Assembly: GCF_000959365.1 (NCBI RefSeq)
Contig: NZ_CP009555.1
Span: 1,488,001-1,552,000, forward strand
Length of the DNA: 64,000 bases
Direction of reading: 5' to 3'
Source: Burkholderia oklahomensis C6786
GTDB taxonomy: Bacteria > Pseudomonadota > Gammaproteobacteria > Burkholderiales > Burkholderiaceae
Notes under the pieces: model-generated
What the model saw: the letters and a program-made list of their open reading frames with translations, nothing else
Database searches by the model: none
Told to the model about the DNA's origin: nothing
Shown: positions 16,463-25,070 of the stretch, one piece after another
Layout of the letters: each line of letters opens with the position of its first letter
Numbering within the stretch: the first letter of the stretch is position 1
Made by a program: the position numbers and the translations under genes

Positions 16463-17146
16463 ATGTCGTTCTATGCTGGCTTCGACACCAAAATCTTCCC
16501 CGGCCAACTGCAACTGGACTGGCTGAAGTCCAACAGCAACCTCAGTTGGTGCGGCTACTATCTGGCTCCCACGCCGAACCATCCCGACAAAAGTTGGATG
16601 AGCAACCGCCAGGCGTTGATCGATCAAGGCTGGGGGCTGCTGCCCATTTATGTAGGCCTGCAATCAGGATCGAAAAATCTGACCAAAGCCCAAGGCGCCA
16701 CCGACGGCTCACAAGCCGCTCAACTGGCAGGTTCCGAAGGCTTCCCGCGCGACTGCTACCTATACATCGACTGGGAAGACGGCAGCCCTCTCGACAACAA
16801 TGCCCAGGCCTATCTCGGCGAGTGGGCCATCGGGATCATGAAGAGCGGATATCAACCCGGCATCTATTGCTCGCACAATCTGGCCGCCTCGATGGCAACG
16901 CTGATGGCCGGTCTGAGCCCATCGCCCGAATTGCGCATCTGGGCATGGAACGTGCCGACGACGAACCGGCAACCGTATTTAGGCGCCCTTGACGCATTCC
17001 CCGCCGTCACGCCCGCCGGTTGCGGCTATGCAAGCGCCATGGCGTGGCAACACCTGCAAAACTGTGAGCTGATGCCGGGAACGATACAGATCGACCTGAG
17101 CGCGTCGAACCTGAAAGACCCGTCCGCCCCGTCCATATCGCGATGA
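16463..17146 (+). CDS. Rv2525c-like (DUF1906) glycoside-hydrolase-like protein, copy 2
   Basis: 227 residues from the ATG with AAAAGGAG upstream; the frame stays open further 5' but overlaps copy 1. It aligns end to end with copy 1 (FYAGFDTKIFPG, LSWCGYYLA, GWGLLPIYVGLQ, ATDGSQAAQLAGSEGFP, YIDWEDGS, SGYQPGIYCSH) at roughly half identity, so this is an old tandem duplication. The Asp-Trp-Glu in YIDWED is a possible catalytic pair. No signal peptide. Last plus-strand gene of the reb block; 10 bases later it meets the regulator encoded on the other strand. Confidence 0.78.
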   Translation: MSFYAGFDTKIFPGQLQLDWLKSNSNLSWCGYYLAPTPNHPDKSWMSNRQALIDQGWGLLPIYVGLQSGSKNLTKAQGATDGSQAAQLAGSEGFPRDCYLYIDWEDGSPLDNNAQAYLGEWAIGIMKSGYQPGIYCSHNLAASMATLMAGLSPSPELRIWAWNVPTTNRQPYLGALDAFPAVTPAGCGYASAMAWQHLQNCELMPGTIQIDLSASNLKDPSAPSISR

Positions 17147-17156
17147 CAGCGGCCCG

Positions 17157-18728
17157 TCACGCAACCGAACTCCTGAATTCGCGCGGACTCAACCCCACGA
17201 TGCGCCTGAAGCTTTTTTCGAAATGACTCAAGTCGCCGAAGCCAACGCTCAGCGCGACTTCGGTCACGCGCGGACAGTCGTCGCGCATCAGCATTTCCTT
17301 CGCCTTCTCGATGCGAATTTGCTGGAGCAGCGGCTTGAACGCGACATTCAACGTGTGACGGAACAGATAGCTCAAATGCGACGGACTCACGTGGGCGTGC
17401 TGCGCCAACTGCTCCATTGAAATCGGATTGGCGTAATGTTCACCAAGATAAAGCAGCGCCCTGCGCAGCGCCTTATGCAATCGCGCCAGCTCCGCGCCGT
17501 TGCGCGTCATCGCACACCGTGCCCAGTGGGCCGGCATCGCCGACGATCGCAACGTGGCGACATCCGGCGCCATCGTGCGCCGTGACGTCTCGTCGTCTCG
17601 ATCGGCGACGCGCGTCGCGCCGACACGCTCGCTGCGCGGTTGCGAAATCACCCACGGCACGTGAAGCGCGACATCCGCGCGGCCAATCGCGGCATCGCCC
17701 GTCATGACCGCGAGACGCGCGATCACGCGCTCCAGCTCATACAGATTTTCCGGCCACGCATAGAGCCGGCATATCTCGAGCAGCGCGTCGCTGCACTTGC
17801 GCTCCGCGACATAGCCATGATGTTCGAGCGCCGCGACGATCAGCGGCGCGATGTCGTCCGGGCGCAGGCGAAGCGACGGCACCGTCACCGACAGGAAATC
17901 CAGTTCGGCCAGCAGGGCTTGCGAGAATCGCCCCTCTTCCACGCATCTTCGCAAGTCGGACGTCGTCGACGCGACCACGCGCACCTCGCACTCGTCCGGC
18001 ACCACCAGCCATTGCCCGAGCCGCGAGTGCAGATGCTGCCGCAGCTGGTTCTGAAGCCGGGGAGCAAGCTCGTCGATGCCGTTGAAGAACAAGGTGCCGC
18101 CCGCCGCCTGTTTGAACCATTGCGCCGGCTCGCCGGCGGGATCGGCGCAGTTGACTTCGACGAACGGCCCGTCCCGCCGAGGCCCGCAACAATGCAGCGC
18201 CGCCGCCAACAGGGCTTTCTCGGTGCCGAACTCGCCGGTGAGCAACACGGGCAACGTGCTGTACGACGCCTTTTCGACGAAAACCTCGACATGGTGCAAC
18301 GGCTCGGACACGCCCACGAGCAACAAGCTGCGGCTCAGACGTTGCTGAGCCCACCGTTGCACGTCATAGCGCTTGCACAGCAACGCGCAGCGATATGCAA
18401 AGGCGGCTCCCCGCTCGGCGAAGGCGTCCGATCGATCGGCGGCGCCCCGTCCATTCAGCCGCAGCGTGCCGAGTTGCTCGCCCGCATATGTCACTGGGAA
18501 TCGAGCCGAATGCGCGGCCGGTGCAGTATGTGCGTCGACGTTCGCTTCCTCGAGCCATGCGAGATCGAACTGTTCGCCGCTGCGATTCAACTGAAGGACG
18601 CCCACGCCGCGCAGCCGCAAGGACGCGCTCCCCAGGCCCAGTTGCCGGACGAATGCGCGCACCAGCGATTCGAGCAGATCCGAAAGCGTTCGATATGGTC
18701 GATAGACGCTTCGCAACAGCGATTCCAC
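17157..18728 (-). CDS. AraC-type regulator with degenerate sigma-54 AAA+ domain
   Basis: 523 residues. Residues about 1-130 resemble a GAF-like sensor. Residues 135-360 are collinear with the sigma-54 activator AAA+ domain: GEFGTEKA replaces Walker A GExGTGKE, PFVEVNCA is kept, GGTLFFNGIDEL replaces GGTLFLDEIxEL, and LRLRPDDIAPLI and YAWPENLYELE are kept. The sigma-54-contacting GAFTGA loop is absent, with only about 14 residues between NCA and GGTLFF. Residues 415-523 are an AraC HTH pair (ISMEQLAQHAHVSPSHLSYLF, VTEVALSVGFGDLSHFEKSF). So it probably neither hydrolyses ATP nor acts on sigma-54; it should act as an AraC activator with a fossil AAA+ module. Likely regulator of the reb operon. 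Confidence 0.85.
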   Translation of the reverse strand: MESLLRSVYRPYRTLSDLLESLVRAFVRQLGLGSASLRLRGVGVLQLNRSGEQFDLAWLEEANVDAHTAPAAHSARFPVTYAGEQLGTLRLNGRGAADRSDAFAERGAAFAYRCALLCKRYDVQRWAQQRLSRSLLLVGVSEPLHHVEVFVEKASYSTLPVLLTGEFGTEKALLAAALHCCGPRRDGPFVEVNCADPAGEPAQWFKQAAGGTLFFNGIDELAPRLQNQLRQHLHSRLGQWLVVPDECEVRVVASTTSDLRRCVEEGRFSQALLAELDFLSVTVPSLRLRPDDIAPLIVAALEHHGYVAERKCSDALLEICRLYAWPENLYELERVIARLAVMTGDAAIGRADVALHVPWVISQPRSERVGATRVADRDDETSRRTMAPDVATLRSSAMPAHWARCAMTRNGAELARLHKALRRALLYLGEHYANPISMEQLAQHAHVSPSHLSYLFRHTLNVAFKPLLQQIRIEKAKEMLMRDDCPRVTEVALSVGFGDLSHFEKSFRRIVGLSPREFRSSVA

Positions 18729-19197
18729 GTCGTTGGCCTCGTTCGGACGTTGACGACTCGATCATTCCGGCATCGAGATGCGGATGCCGGGTTTCATCGA
18801 TTGCCCGACATCGGCGGGCAGCCTTGCATTTTTGATGTCGGATCCGGGAACAGTCCACATCAGGCGTCTCCCCCGCATGAATTGGCATTTCGCAACGACG
18901 GCGCGCCGCAACCGCAAACCATCGCAGGTGCATGAAGTATGCAGGGCCTGCGTGGAATCGAATGAGACAAGCGAGCCGTTGTCAATCGTTGTTCACATCA
19001 CATACGACACGGCGTCACGGAACGATAGAGCCGTCGCGGCAAACGGCCGCACGACGGCCGGCGAACTTCACGCATTCGATTGCGCTCCGCGTAACATGGC
19101 GACTGCAATTTGTCGGCTGACGTCAACGGTGGAATCGGGGCTGAATTTTTCAATCCGCGAATCGATTGCCTGAATTGGTTATCCCGAAGGAGAAACC
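18729..19197. promoter_or_regulatory. Divergent regulator intergenic region
   Basis: 469 bases between the AraC-type regulator (minus) and the OmpR-type regulator (plus); both promoters must lie here. GTTTCATCGATTGCCCG at 18791-18807, 63 bases before the AraC-type gene, recurs with one change at 22303-22319 upstream of the hybrid kinase. The plus-strand gene has GAAGGAG before its ATG. No open frame here looks genuine. Confidence 0.45.
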
Positions 19198-19920
19198 ATG
19201 GAAGCTTCGCCGGGACGTATTCTCGTCGTCGAAGACGACCCCATTACCCGCACGATGCTGGCCCGCTACCTGAGCGGCGCCGGCTTTGATCTCCTCACCA
19301 GCGGCAACGTCGCGCAAGCGCGCCAGGCGCTGCGCGCCGCGTCGGCCGACGTGCTGCTGCTGGACATCAACCTTCCCGACGGCGACGGCATCTCTCTTGC
19401 CCGCGAGCTGCGCGAGCACAGTACCGCCGGCATCATCTTCGTGACGCAACGCGACGGCGACCTCGATCGCGTCCTCGGCCTGGAAACCGCCGGCGACGAC
19501 TACATCACCAAGCCGATCCGGCTGCGCGAGCTGCTCGCCCGCGTGCGCGCCCTGTTGCGCCGGCAGCGGCTGTATCGCGAGATCGCTCCGGTCGATACGG
19601 TGCTGACTTTCGACCGCTGGCTGATCGACCTTCGGCGCCGTGAGCTGGCGCTGTCGGGCGGCGCCGTGCTGCCCCTGACCCCGCGCGAGTTCGATCTGCT
19701 GGCCGCGCTCGTGATGGTTCGCGGCACGACGCTCACGCGCGAGTATCTGCTCGAAGTGGTCAGCAAGCGCGAGCGCGCGACGGACTCGCGTACCGTGGAC
19801 ACCTTGATCGCGCGACTGCGCCGCAAGATGTCCGACGACGCCGGCGGAATGCGCTGCCCGATCGGCACGGTAGCCGGAATCGGCTACCGGCTCGATGCCG
19901 TCGTGAATCGGGGCAGTTGA
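19198..19920 (+). CDS. OmpR/PhoB-family response regulator
   Basis: 240 residues. Receiver domain 7-120: acidic pocket Glu12-Asp13-Asp14, phospho-acceptor Asp56 (VLLLDINLPDGDG), Thr83 and Lys105 (YITKP). C-terminal winged helix about 130-235 with LPLTPREFDLLAALV, SRTVDTLIARLRRKM and VAGIGYRL. Proportions resemble TorR/ArcA-type regulators, which pair with hybrid kinases. Its 3' end overlaps the convergent hybrid kinase gene by 37 bases, so the two are very likely partners. Presumed control of the neighbouring reb genes is inferred from context. Confidence 0.92.
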   Translation: MEASPGRILVVEDDPITRTMLARYLSGAGFDLLTSGNVAQARQALRAASADVLLLDINLPDGDGISLARELREHSTAGIIFVTQRDGDLDRVLGLETAGDDYITKPIRLRELLARVRALLRRQRLYREIAPVDTVLTFDRWLIDLRRRELALSGGAVLPLTPREFDLLAALVMVRGTTLTREYLLEVVSKRERATDSRTVDTLIARLRRKMSDDAGGMRCPIGTVAGIGYRLDAVVNRGS

Positions 19921-22088
19921 CGACTGCGTCGCGCCCCCCGCGCGTCGCGCGCGATTTTGCGCAATGCTTCGAAGGCGTGTTCGAATTCGACGTCGAGCGC
20001 GATGAGGAGAACGGGAAGCTCCGATGCGTCGCTCCGATCGGCCGCCTGTTTCACTCGCTCGGCGAACCGCCCGAGTCTCACCAGCCCCAGTGCCACAGCC
20101 GAGCTCGTCAGCCGGTGTGAAAGCGCTTTGATTCGATCTGCGTTTTGCTCCGCGACGGCTTCGCCGAGGTCGTTCAGCAAACGTCGCCCGGCATGCCGGA
20201 ACTGATGCACGAGCCAGCCGACCGCGTCAACGCCAAGCGCGTCGGCATGCTCGCTCAGACAAACGAGATCCACTGCTGCGTCCGTCGACCCGATCTCGCC
20301 TGAAGGCCGGGCCCGCGCGACAGCCGCGCCGCCCACGGTCTCGAGTACCCGGCGCAACGCGTCTCGCCGGATCGGCTTCGCCAGAACCGACGTGAAGACA
20401 TCCGTCACGCCGGAGCTTTGCGCCCGAAGGAGATCCGCCGTCAGCACGACAATCGGCATCTCCCCCCGCTCCTGAGCGCGCGCATTCTGTGCGCGTATGC
20501 GACGTGCAGTCTCGATACCGTCCACGCGCGGCATATGAAGGTCCACGAATACGCCGTCGAAATGCTCGCGAGCGGTTTCCGCAACCGCAGCCTCTCCGCT
20601 GCTCACGGGCGTGGCATCGTGGCCCGCCTGAGCGAGGAGGCCGCAAATCACGATCTGATTGATCGGGTCGTCGTCGACGACGAGGAGCTTCAAGCGTCGC
20701 GACGGCGGTGACGCCGGTATGTCCCGCGGCGCCGCGACAATCGCCGCGGCCACCGGCACCACGACCTGGAACCGACTACCGATGCCCTGCTCGCTCGCCG
20801 CAGTGATCGTGCCGCCCAGCATGCCGACGACACGCCGGCACACGGCCAAGCCCAAGCCTGCCCCGCCGAAGCGTCGTCCGATCGATTCGTCGGCTTGAGT
20901 AAATTCGTCAAAGATCCGCGCCAGCATGTTTTCCGGGATACCTATCCCGGTGTCCTCGACGGTGATCTCCAGCTGCAACTCGTCCGCCGCGCTGCCCCGC
21001 ATGGTCAACGAAACGCCGACGCGACCTCGCTCGGTAAACTTGACCGCATTGCTCAACAGATTCACCAGCACCTGGCGCAACCGTCCGGCATCGGCGTGCA
21101 ACGCTTCCGGCACGTCACGATTGACGAGAACGTCGATGGTCGTCTGCCGGGCCAGCGCACGCGTGCGCATCAACTCGACGACGCTTTGAATCAGCTGCCG
21201 AGGATCGAAGTCGGCCGGAACCGGCTCATCAACCACGGCACCGAGGCGCACGTAATCGATAATGCTGTCGAGCAAGCCGGTCAGATGTTCGGCGCAATCT
21301 CGCGCAATCGCGACCTGGCGGCGCTGTATCGCATCCAGTCGCGAACCTTCCAGCAGTTGCAGCACGCCGAGCACGCCATTCATCGGTATGCGTACCTCAT
21401 GACTGACTACGGCCAACAACCTTGTCTTGGCCTGGTCGGCTGCTTCGGCCACCTCCTTGGCACGCCGCAGTTTCTCGCGTTGGCGGATCTCGCTGCGCAC
21501 ACGCGCGAATTCCTGCCGGCGCATCCGCTCCGCACGCCAAACCTGTTGCAAGCCAACGGCAAGCGCGAAACCCATCGCAATCGACAGCGGATAGAGCAGC
21601 GGCGATGTCGCCGCGCACCGCCACCGCAGGATCGCGATGAGCCCGACTGCAAAGCTTGCGCCATTGATGGCGCTCGGCACGAAGCGCAGCGGCAGGACAG
21701 TCACGATCCCGAACAGCACGGTCTGCATGACCAGCAAATTCGACGGGCTCGCGACACCCTCGGCAATCGCCAGCACGTCGATTACGATTGCCCAAGCCAA
21801 CAGCAAGCATTGGAGCGTGGTGGCCTCTACCGGCCGACGCAACCGCAACAGCAGCCATGCCGACCACAGGACCGCCGCAAAGCGCAGGCCGAACTGAATG
21901 ACTGACCCGAGCTCAAGTGCGGCCTGCGTGATGTCGTTGAGCGCAAAAGACAGCGCGGCAATGACCGCCACCCATAATGCAGCGCGCGCCTGATACACGG
22001 TTTCCGACACGCGGCATCGGCGAAAGATCTGTTCGGTCTCGGCGTCGACAAATTCAGGAATTACGCCCCTCAGCGTGTCGGCAGTCAT
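19884..22088 (-). CDS. Tripartite hybrid sensor histidine kinase (HK-REC-Hpt)
   Basis: 734 residues. Residues 34-185 hold about five or six membrane spans without a large periplasmic loop, suggesting sensing in or near the membrane. Then HisKA with His230 (VVSHEVRIPMNG), HATPase (LVNLLSNAVKF, VEDTGIGIP, RRFGGAGLGLAV, about 335-450), a receiver with Asp516 (VFVDLHMPRVDG) and a C-terminal Hpt with His658 (ALSHRLTSSAVALGL). This is the ArcB/BarA/TorS phosphorelay layout. It is convergent with and overlaps the OmpR-type regulator gene, its likely target. Signal unknown. Confidence 0.92.
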   Translation of the reverse strand: MTADTLRGVIPEFVDAETEQIFRRCRVSETVYQARAALWVAVIAALSFALNDITQAALELGSVIQFGLRFAAVLWSAWLLLRLRRPVEATTLQCLLLAWAIVIDVLAIAEGVASPSNLLVMQTVLFGIVTVLPLRFVPSAINGASFAVGLIAILRWRCAATSPLLYPLSIAMGFALAVGLQQVWRAERMRRQEFARVRSEIRQREKLRRAKEVAEAADQAKTRLLAVVSHEVRIPMNGVLGVLQLLEGSRLDAIQRRQVAIARDCAEHLTGLLDSIIDYVRLGAVVDEPVPADFDPRQLIQSVVELMRTRALARQTTIDVLVNRDVPEALHADAGRLRQVLVNLLSNAVKFTERGRVGVSLTMRGSAADELQLEITVEDTGIGIPENMLARIFDEFTQADESIGRRFGGAGLGLAVCRRVVGMLGGTITAASEQGIGSRFQVVVPVAAAIVAAPRDIPASPPSRRLKLLVVDDDPINQIVICGLLAQAGHDATPVSSGEAAVAETAREHFDGVFVDLHMPRVDGIETARRIRAQNARAQERGEMPIVVLTADLLRAQSSGVTDVFTSVLAKPIRRDALRRVLETVGGAAVARARPSGEIGSTDAAVDLVCLSEHADALGVDAVGWLVHQFRHAGRRLLNDLGEAVAEQNADRIKALSHRLTSSAVALGLVRLGRFAERVKQAADRSDASELPVLLIALDVEFEHAFEALRKIARDARGARRSRQLPRFTTASSR

Positions 22089-22921
22089 AGTTGTTCTGGT
22101 TAAGCATTACCCGTTGGATAATCGGGTTTGGCTGGCCAGTTTGAATTTTAGACGTTGAAATAATCGATAGTAGTATTCGTTTTAGAAATCAAAGGATCGC
22201 GATCCAATAACATCGTGAAAGCGGCGATAAGACCGATTTATCAAGCCAAATTCGAAAAGAAGCGATATAGGGAAATCTGGAATGGAAAATTGAAGGTCGG
22301 AGGTTTCATCGATTGTCCGGATCTGAAACCCGGCGAATGACACAACCATTCACCACGAACCCGAATGCGGAAAAGAAGTCGTTCACGAGAGGGGAAGGGA
22401 TATCCGGGATTCCGTGCGCGAGGCAGGTTGACGCTTGGATGCCGGAATCAAATCGTCCGGAGTAACGCAGCGCGAACTGGTTCATCACGCGGGCCCCATC
22501 GTGCCGGGCACCGATCCATCGAGCAATGACGTGGCGCAGTGCGTGCCGGATCGGCTCGAGCGCGGCCTTGCGTTGTCGAACGCAAAGCGATCGCGCGTCC
22601 TGACGTGCGCGCGTGGTTGCAAACGCGGCGATTCGACGACGCTGGCCGTCCCCGCCGAGCGCCTTCCTTCAGGCCGTAAATGATCTTGAGGATGTCCCGC
22701 GCGAAGGCGGCGGCCGGGATCACCGGCTCCCGGAGCCGCCGGCGAAGCGCAGCGATCGACCGATATTCCCCGCCCCACGGACCGGTGTCGGCGGCCTCCC
22801 GCGCCCGGAGCCGCATGGCCAGCCGACGCCCGTCCCTGAACCCGGCCGTGACCGACTTGCAGCCTTCCAGCCGGCGCGCTCCGGCGAATTGCCGATCATC
22901 AATTGAACAAGCCGGACCTGG
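22089..22921. other. Right junction of the R-body block: AT-rich promoter, then gene debris
   Basis: Bases 22100-22300 are conspicuously AT-rich for this genome and must contain the hybrid-kinase promoter. From about 22330 to 22921 the sequence returns to high GC. A minus-strand frame near 22660-22890 reads protein-like (EYRSIAALRRRLREPVIP, AFARDILKIIYGLKEG) but has no proper start or end and no recognised family. I interpret it as decayed coding sequence at the junction with the cca cluster. Confidence 0.4.
22302..22330. promoter_or_regulatory. Inverted repeat GGTTTCA-N15-TGAAACC upstream of the hybrid kinase
   Basis: Perfect 7-base arms (22302-22308 and 22324-22330) enclose TCGATTGTCCGGATC. 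The left half, GTTTCATCGATTGTCCG, has a 16/17 match at 18791-18807 in front of the AraC-type regulator. Plausible operator shared by the regulators of the block; no binding protein is known. Confidence 0.4.
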
Positions 22922-23125
22922 CTATCGTGTCCGAAAACGCACGTTGATCGCCCGCAGCGTCGGTCGAAATACGAAGAAGTCCGGCGACACTTCGATGCCT
23001 TGCGTCTTTGCCTTCCACACGCAAGGCGAGCCAGGCTCCCGTGTGGTCGGCACTGGATCCAAATCGGCAGACTCGCCGCCAGACTCGCCGCCAGACTCGC
23101 CGCCAATGCCATTCGACCGGCTCAT
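22922..23125 (-). CDS. Small protein translationally coupled to cca
   Basis: 67 residues. The ATG overlaps the cca stop codon (ATGA), the signature of coupled translation, and the frame stays open to a TGA. It starts [19 protein letters not shown]; the GGES units come from a 12-base tandem repeat. The remainder ([19 protein letters not shown]) looks like ordinary coding sequence with a basic C-terminus. No family recognised. It lies exactly at the boundary with the R-body block, so its 3' end may have been altered by the insertion. Confidence 0.55.
23068..23103 (-). repeat. Three 12-base tandem repeats encoding GGES-type units
   Basis: CAGACTCGCCGC repeated exactly three times on the plus strand. 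A 12-base unit keeps the minus-strand frame, so copy-number change would lengthen the small protein by four residues at a time without frameshift. Confidence 0.85.
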
Positions 23126-24363
23126 TTTCTTTCCCCAATCGCCTCCGCCACTGCGCTCACGCGCGCCTGGTGCACCGCATCCCTGATCTTCGCCGACTCG
23201 CCCGCGAACCCTTGCGCGATCGCCCCCGCGTCGACCGCGCGCGCGGCGACGAGCGCCTGCCGCAGCCGCTCGGCCTGCGGATAAGGCGTCGCCTCGAGGC
23301 CGAGGCGCCCGCGCGCATCGGCCTCGCTCGCCTGCAGCACCTCGGCGAAGCGCGCCGGCTTGCGCAGCGCGTCGGCGCGCTCGAACAGGCGCACGAGCGC
23401 GGCCGCGCCCATCTCCATCACGCGATGCAGGTTGCCGTGCTCGCGCGCGACGACAAGCGCCAGATCGCGGCACTCGTTCGGCACCCGCAGCCGCTCGCAC
23501 AACGGCTTCAGCAGCTCGACGCTGCGCCCCTCGTGGCCGATGTGGCGCGGCAGCACGTCGGCGGGCGTCGTCGCCTTGCCGAGATCGTGCGTGAGCGCCG
23601 CGAAGCGCACGGGCAGCGAGTAGCCCTGCTTCGCCGCGTGATCGATCACCATCATCACGTGCACGCCAGTATCGACTTCCGGGTGATAGTCGGCGCGCTG
23701 CGGCACGCCGAACAGCGCATCGATCTCGGGCAGGATCCGCACGAGCGCGCCGCACTCGCGCAGCACCGCGAACATCCGCGACGGCCTGCCCTCCATCAGC
23801 CCGCGCGCGACCTCCTGCCATACGCGCTCGGGCACGAGCGCGTCGACCTCGCCCGCGTCGACCATCTTGCGCATCAGCACGGCCGTCTCCGGCGCGACCG
23901 CGAAATCGGCGAAGCGCGCGGCGAAGCGCGCGACGCGCAGAATCCGCACCGGGTCCTCGGCGAACGCGTCGCCGACGTGCCGGAACACCTTCGCCCGCAA
24001 ATCCGCCTGCCCGTCGAACGGATCGACGACCGGCCCGACGAGCGCGCCGTCCGGGCTCACTTCGCGCGCCATCGCGTTGACCGTCAGGTCGCGCCGCGCG
24101 AGATCCTGCTCGAGCGTCACGTCGGGCGCGTAGTAGAACTGGAAGCCGTGATAGCCGGCCGCGGTCTTGCGCTCGGTGCGCGCGAGCGCGTACTCCTCGT
24201 GCGTGTCCGGGTGCAGGAACACCGGAAAATCCTTGCCGACCGGCTTGAAGCCCTGCGCGGCCATCTGCTCGGGCGTCGCGCCGACGACGACGTAGTCGCG
24301 GTCGCGCACCGGCAGGCCGAGCAATTCGTCGCGGATCGCGCCGCCCACTGCGTAGACATTCAT
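23122..24363 (-). CDS. cca: CCA-adding tRNA nucleotidyltransferase / multifunctional CCA protein
   Basis: 413 residues, the same size as the E. coli enzyme. It adds or repairs the 3' CCA of tRNA in the cytoplasm. The start [16 protein letters not shown] is followed by the catalytic DRD (Asp21, Asp23), [12 protein letters not shown] and [18 protein letters not shown]-terminal HD domain has [12 protein letters not shown] and ALTHDLGKA, typical of the gamma-proteobacterial-type enzyme with phosphatase/phosphodiesterase activity. A 19-residue in-frame upstream extension is rejected because it does not match the family. It overlaps the upstream glutathione transferase stop by 4 bases. Confidence 0.97.
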   Translation of the reverse strand: MNVYAVGGAIRDELLGLPVRDRDYVVVGATPEQMAAQGFKPVGKDFPVFLHPDTHEEYALARTERKTAAGYHGFQFYYAPDVTLEQDLARRDLTVNAMAREVSPDGALVGPVVDPFDGQADLRAKVFRHVGDAFAEDPVRILRVARFAARFADFAVAPETAVLMRKMVDAGEVDALVPERVWQEVARGLMEGRPSRMFAVLRECGALVRILPEIDALFGVPQRADYHPEVDTGVHVMMVIDHAAKQGYSLPVRFAALTHDLGKATTPADVLPRHIGHEGRSVELLKPLCERLRVPNECRDLALVVAREHGNLHRVMEMGAAALVRLFERADALRKPARFAEVLQASEADARGRLGLEATPYPQAERLRQALVAARAVDAGAIAQGFAGESAKIRDAVHQARVSAVAEAIGERK

Positions 24364-25007
24364 CGAGCCGGCCCGTACACGTCGATCACGCGGGTTTCGA
24401 GGCGCGCGCCGTCGATCCATTCGCGTACGGCGGGCAGTTCGGCGATGCGCGCGGCGTAAGCGCCCGCTTCGGGCGACAGCGGCGGCTCATACGTCCGAAA
24501 GCGCAGCACGACGGGCGCGTACATCGCGTCGGCGATCGAAAACTCGCCGAACAGGAACGGGCCGCCCGACGCGGCGAGACACGTGCGCCACAGCTCGTCG
24601 ATGCGCGCGACGTCGGCGAGCGCGGCGGGCGTCGCGCCCCGCCCCGGATGCGACTCGCGCACGTTGAGCGGCATCTCGCCGCGCAGCGCGGCGAAGCCCG
24701 CATGCATCTCCGCCGACACGCTGCGCGCGGTCGCCCGCGCGGCCGGATCGCGCGGCCACAGCGCGTGCTGCGGGAAGCGCTCGGCGAGCGTCTCGAGGAT
24801 CGCGAGCGAATCCCAGACCGCGCCGCCGTCGTCGTCGACGAGGCACGGCACCTTGCCGGACGGCGAATGCGCGCGGATGCGCGCCGTCGTGTCGTCGAGG
24901 CGCAGCCCGATCATCACTTCGTCGAACGGGATCGCGAAGTGCTTCAGCAGCACCCACGGGCGCATCGACCACGACGAGTAGTTCTTGTCTCCGATCACGA
25001 GTTTCAT
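24360..25007 (-). CDS. Glutathione S-transferase
   Basis: 215 residues, normal GST length. The N-terminal thioredoxin-like domain starts [18 protein letters not shown] (the SSWSxRPW glutathione-binding N-terminus) and includes [14 protein letters not shown] and [15 protein letters not shown]. The all-helical C-terminal domain contains [20 protein letters not shown]. Cytosolic, probably a detoxification or thiol-transfer enzyme; substrate unknown. Sits between the NDUFA9-like gene and cca in one minus-strand run, overlapping the cca start. Confidence 0.93.
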   Translation of the reverse strand: MKLVIGDKNYSSWSMRPWVLLKHFAIPFDEVMIGLRLDDTTARIRAHSPSGKVPCLVDDDGGAVWDSLAILETLAERFPQHALWPRDPAARATARSVSAEMHAGFAALRGEMPLNVRESHPGRGATPAALADVARIDELWRTCLAASGGPFLFGEFSIADAMYAPVVLRFRTYEPPLSPEAGAYAARIAELPAVREWIDGARLETRVIDVYGPAR

Positions 25008-25070
25008 GGGTTCATCCTGTAGTTGTCGACGGTTCGGTCGGCCCGCGGCGGCCGCGGACGTTCCGCGCGG

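Noticed and set aside
17157..18728. Annotation as a sigma-54-dependent activator
   Set aside because: GAFTGA is absent, Walker A and B are degenerate, and the DNA-binding domain is AraC rather than Fis-type.
18778..19173. 131-codon plus-strand frame between the two regulators
   Set aside because: No ribosome-binding site and no protein-like pattern; it lies where two divergent promoters are needed.
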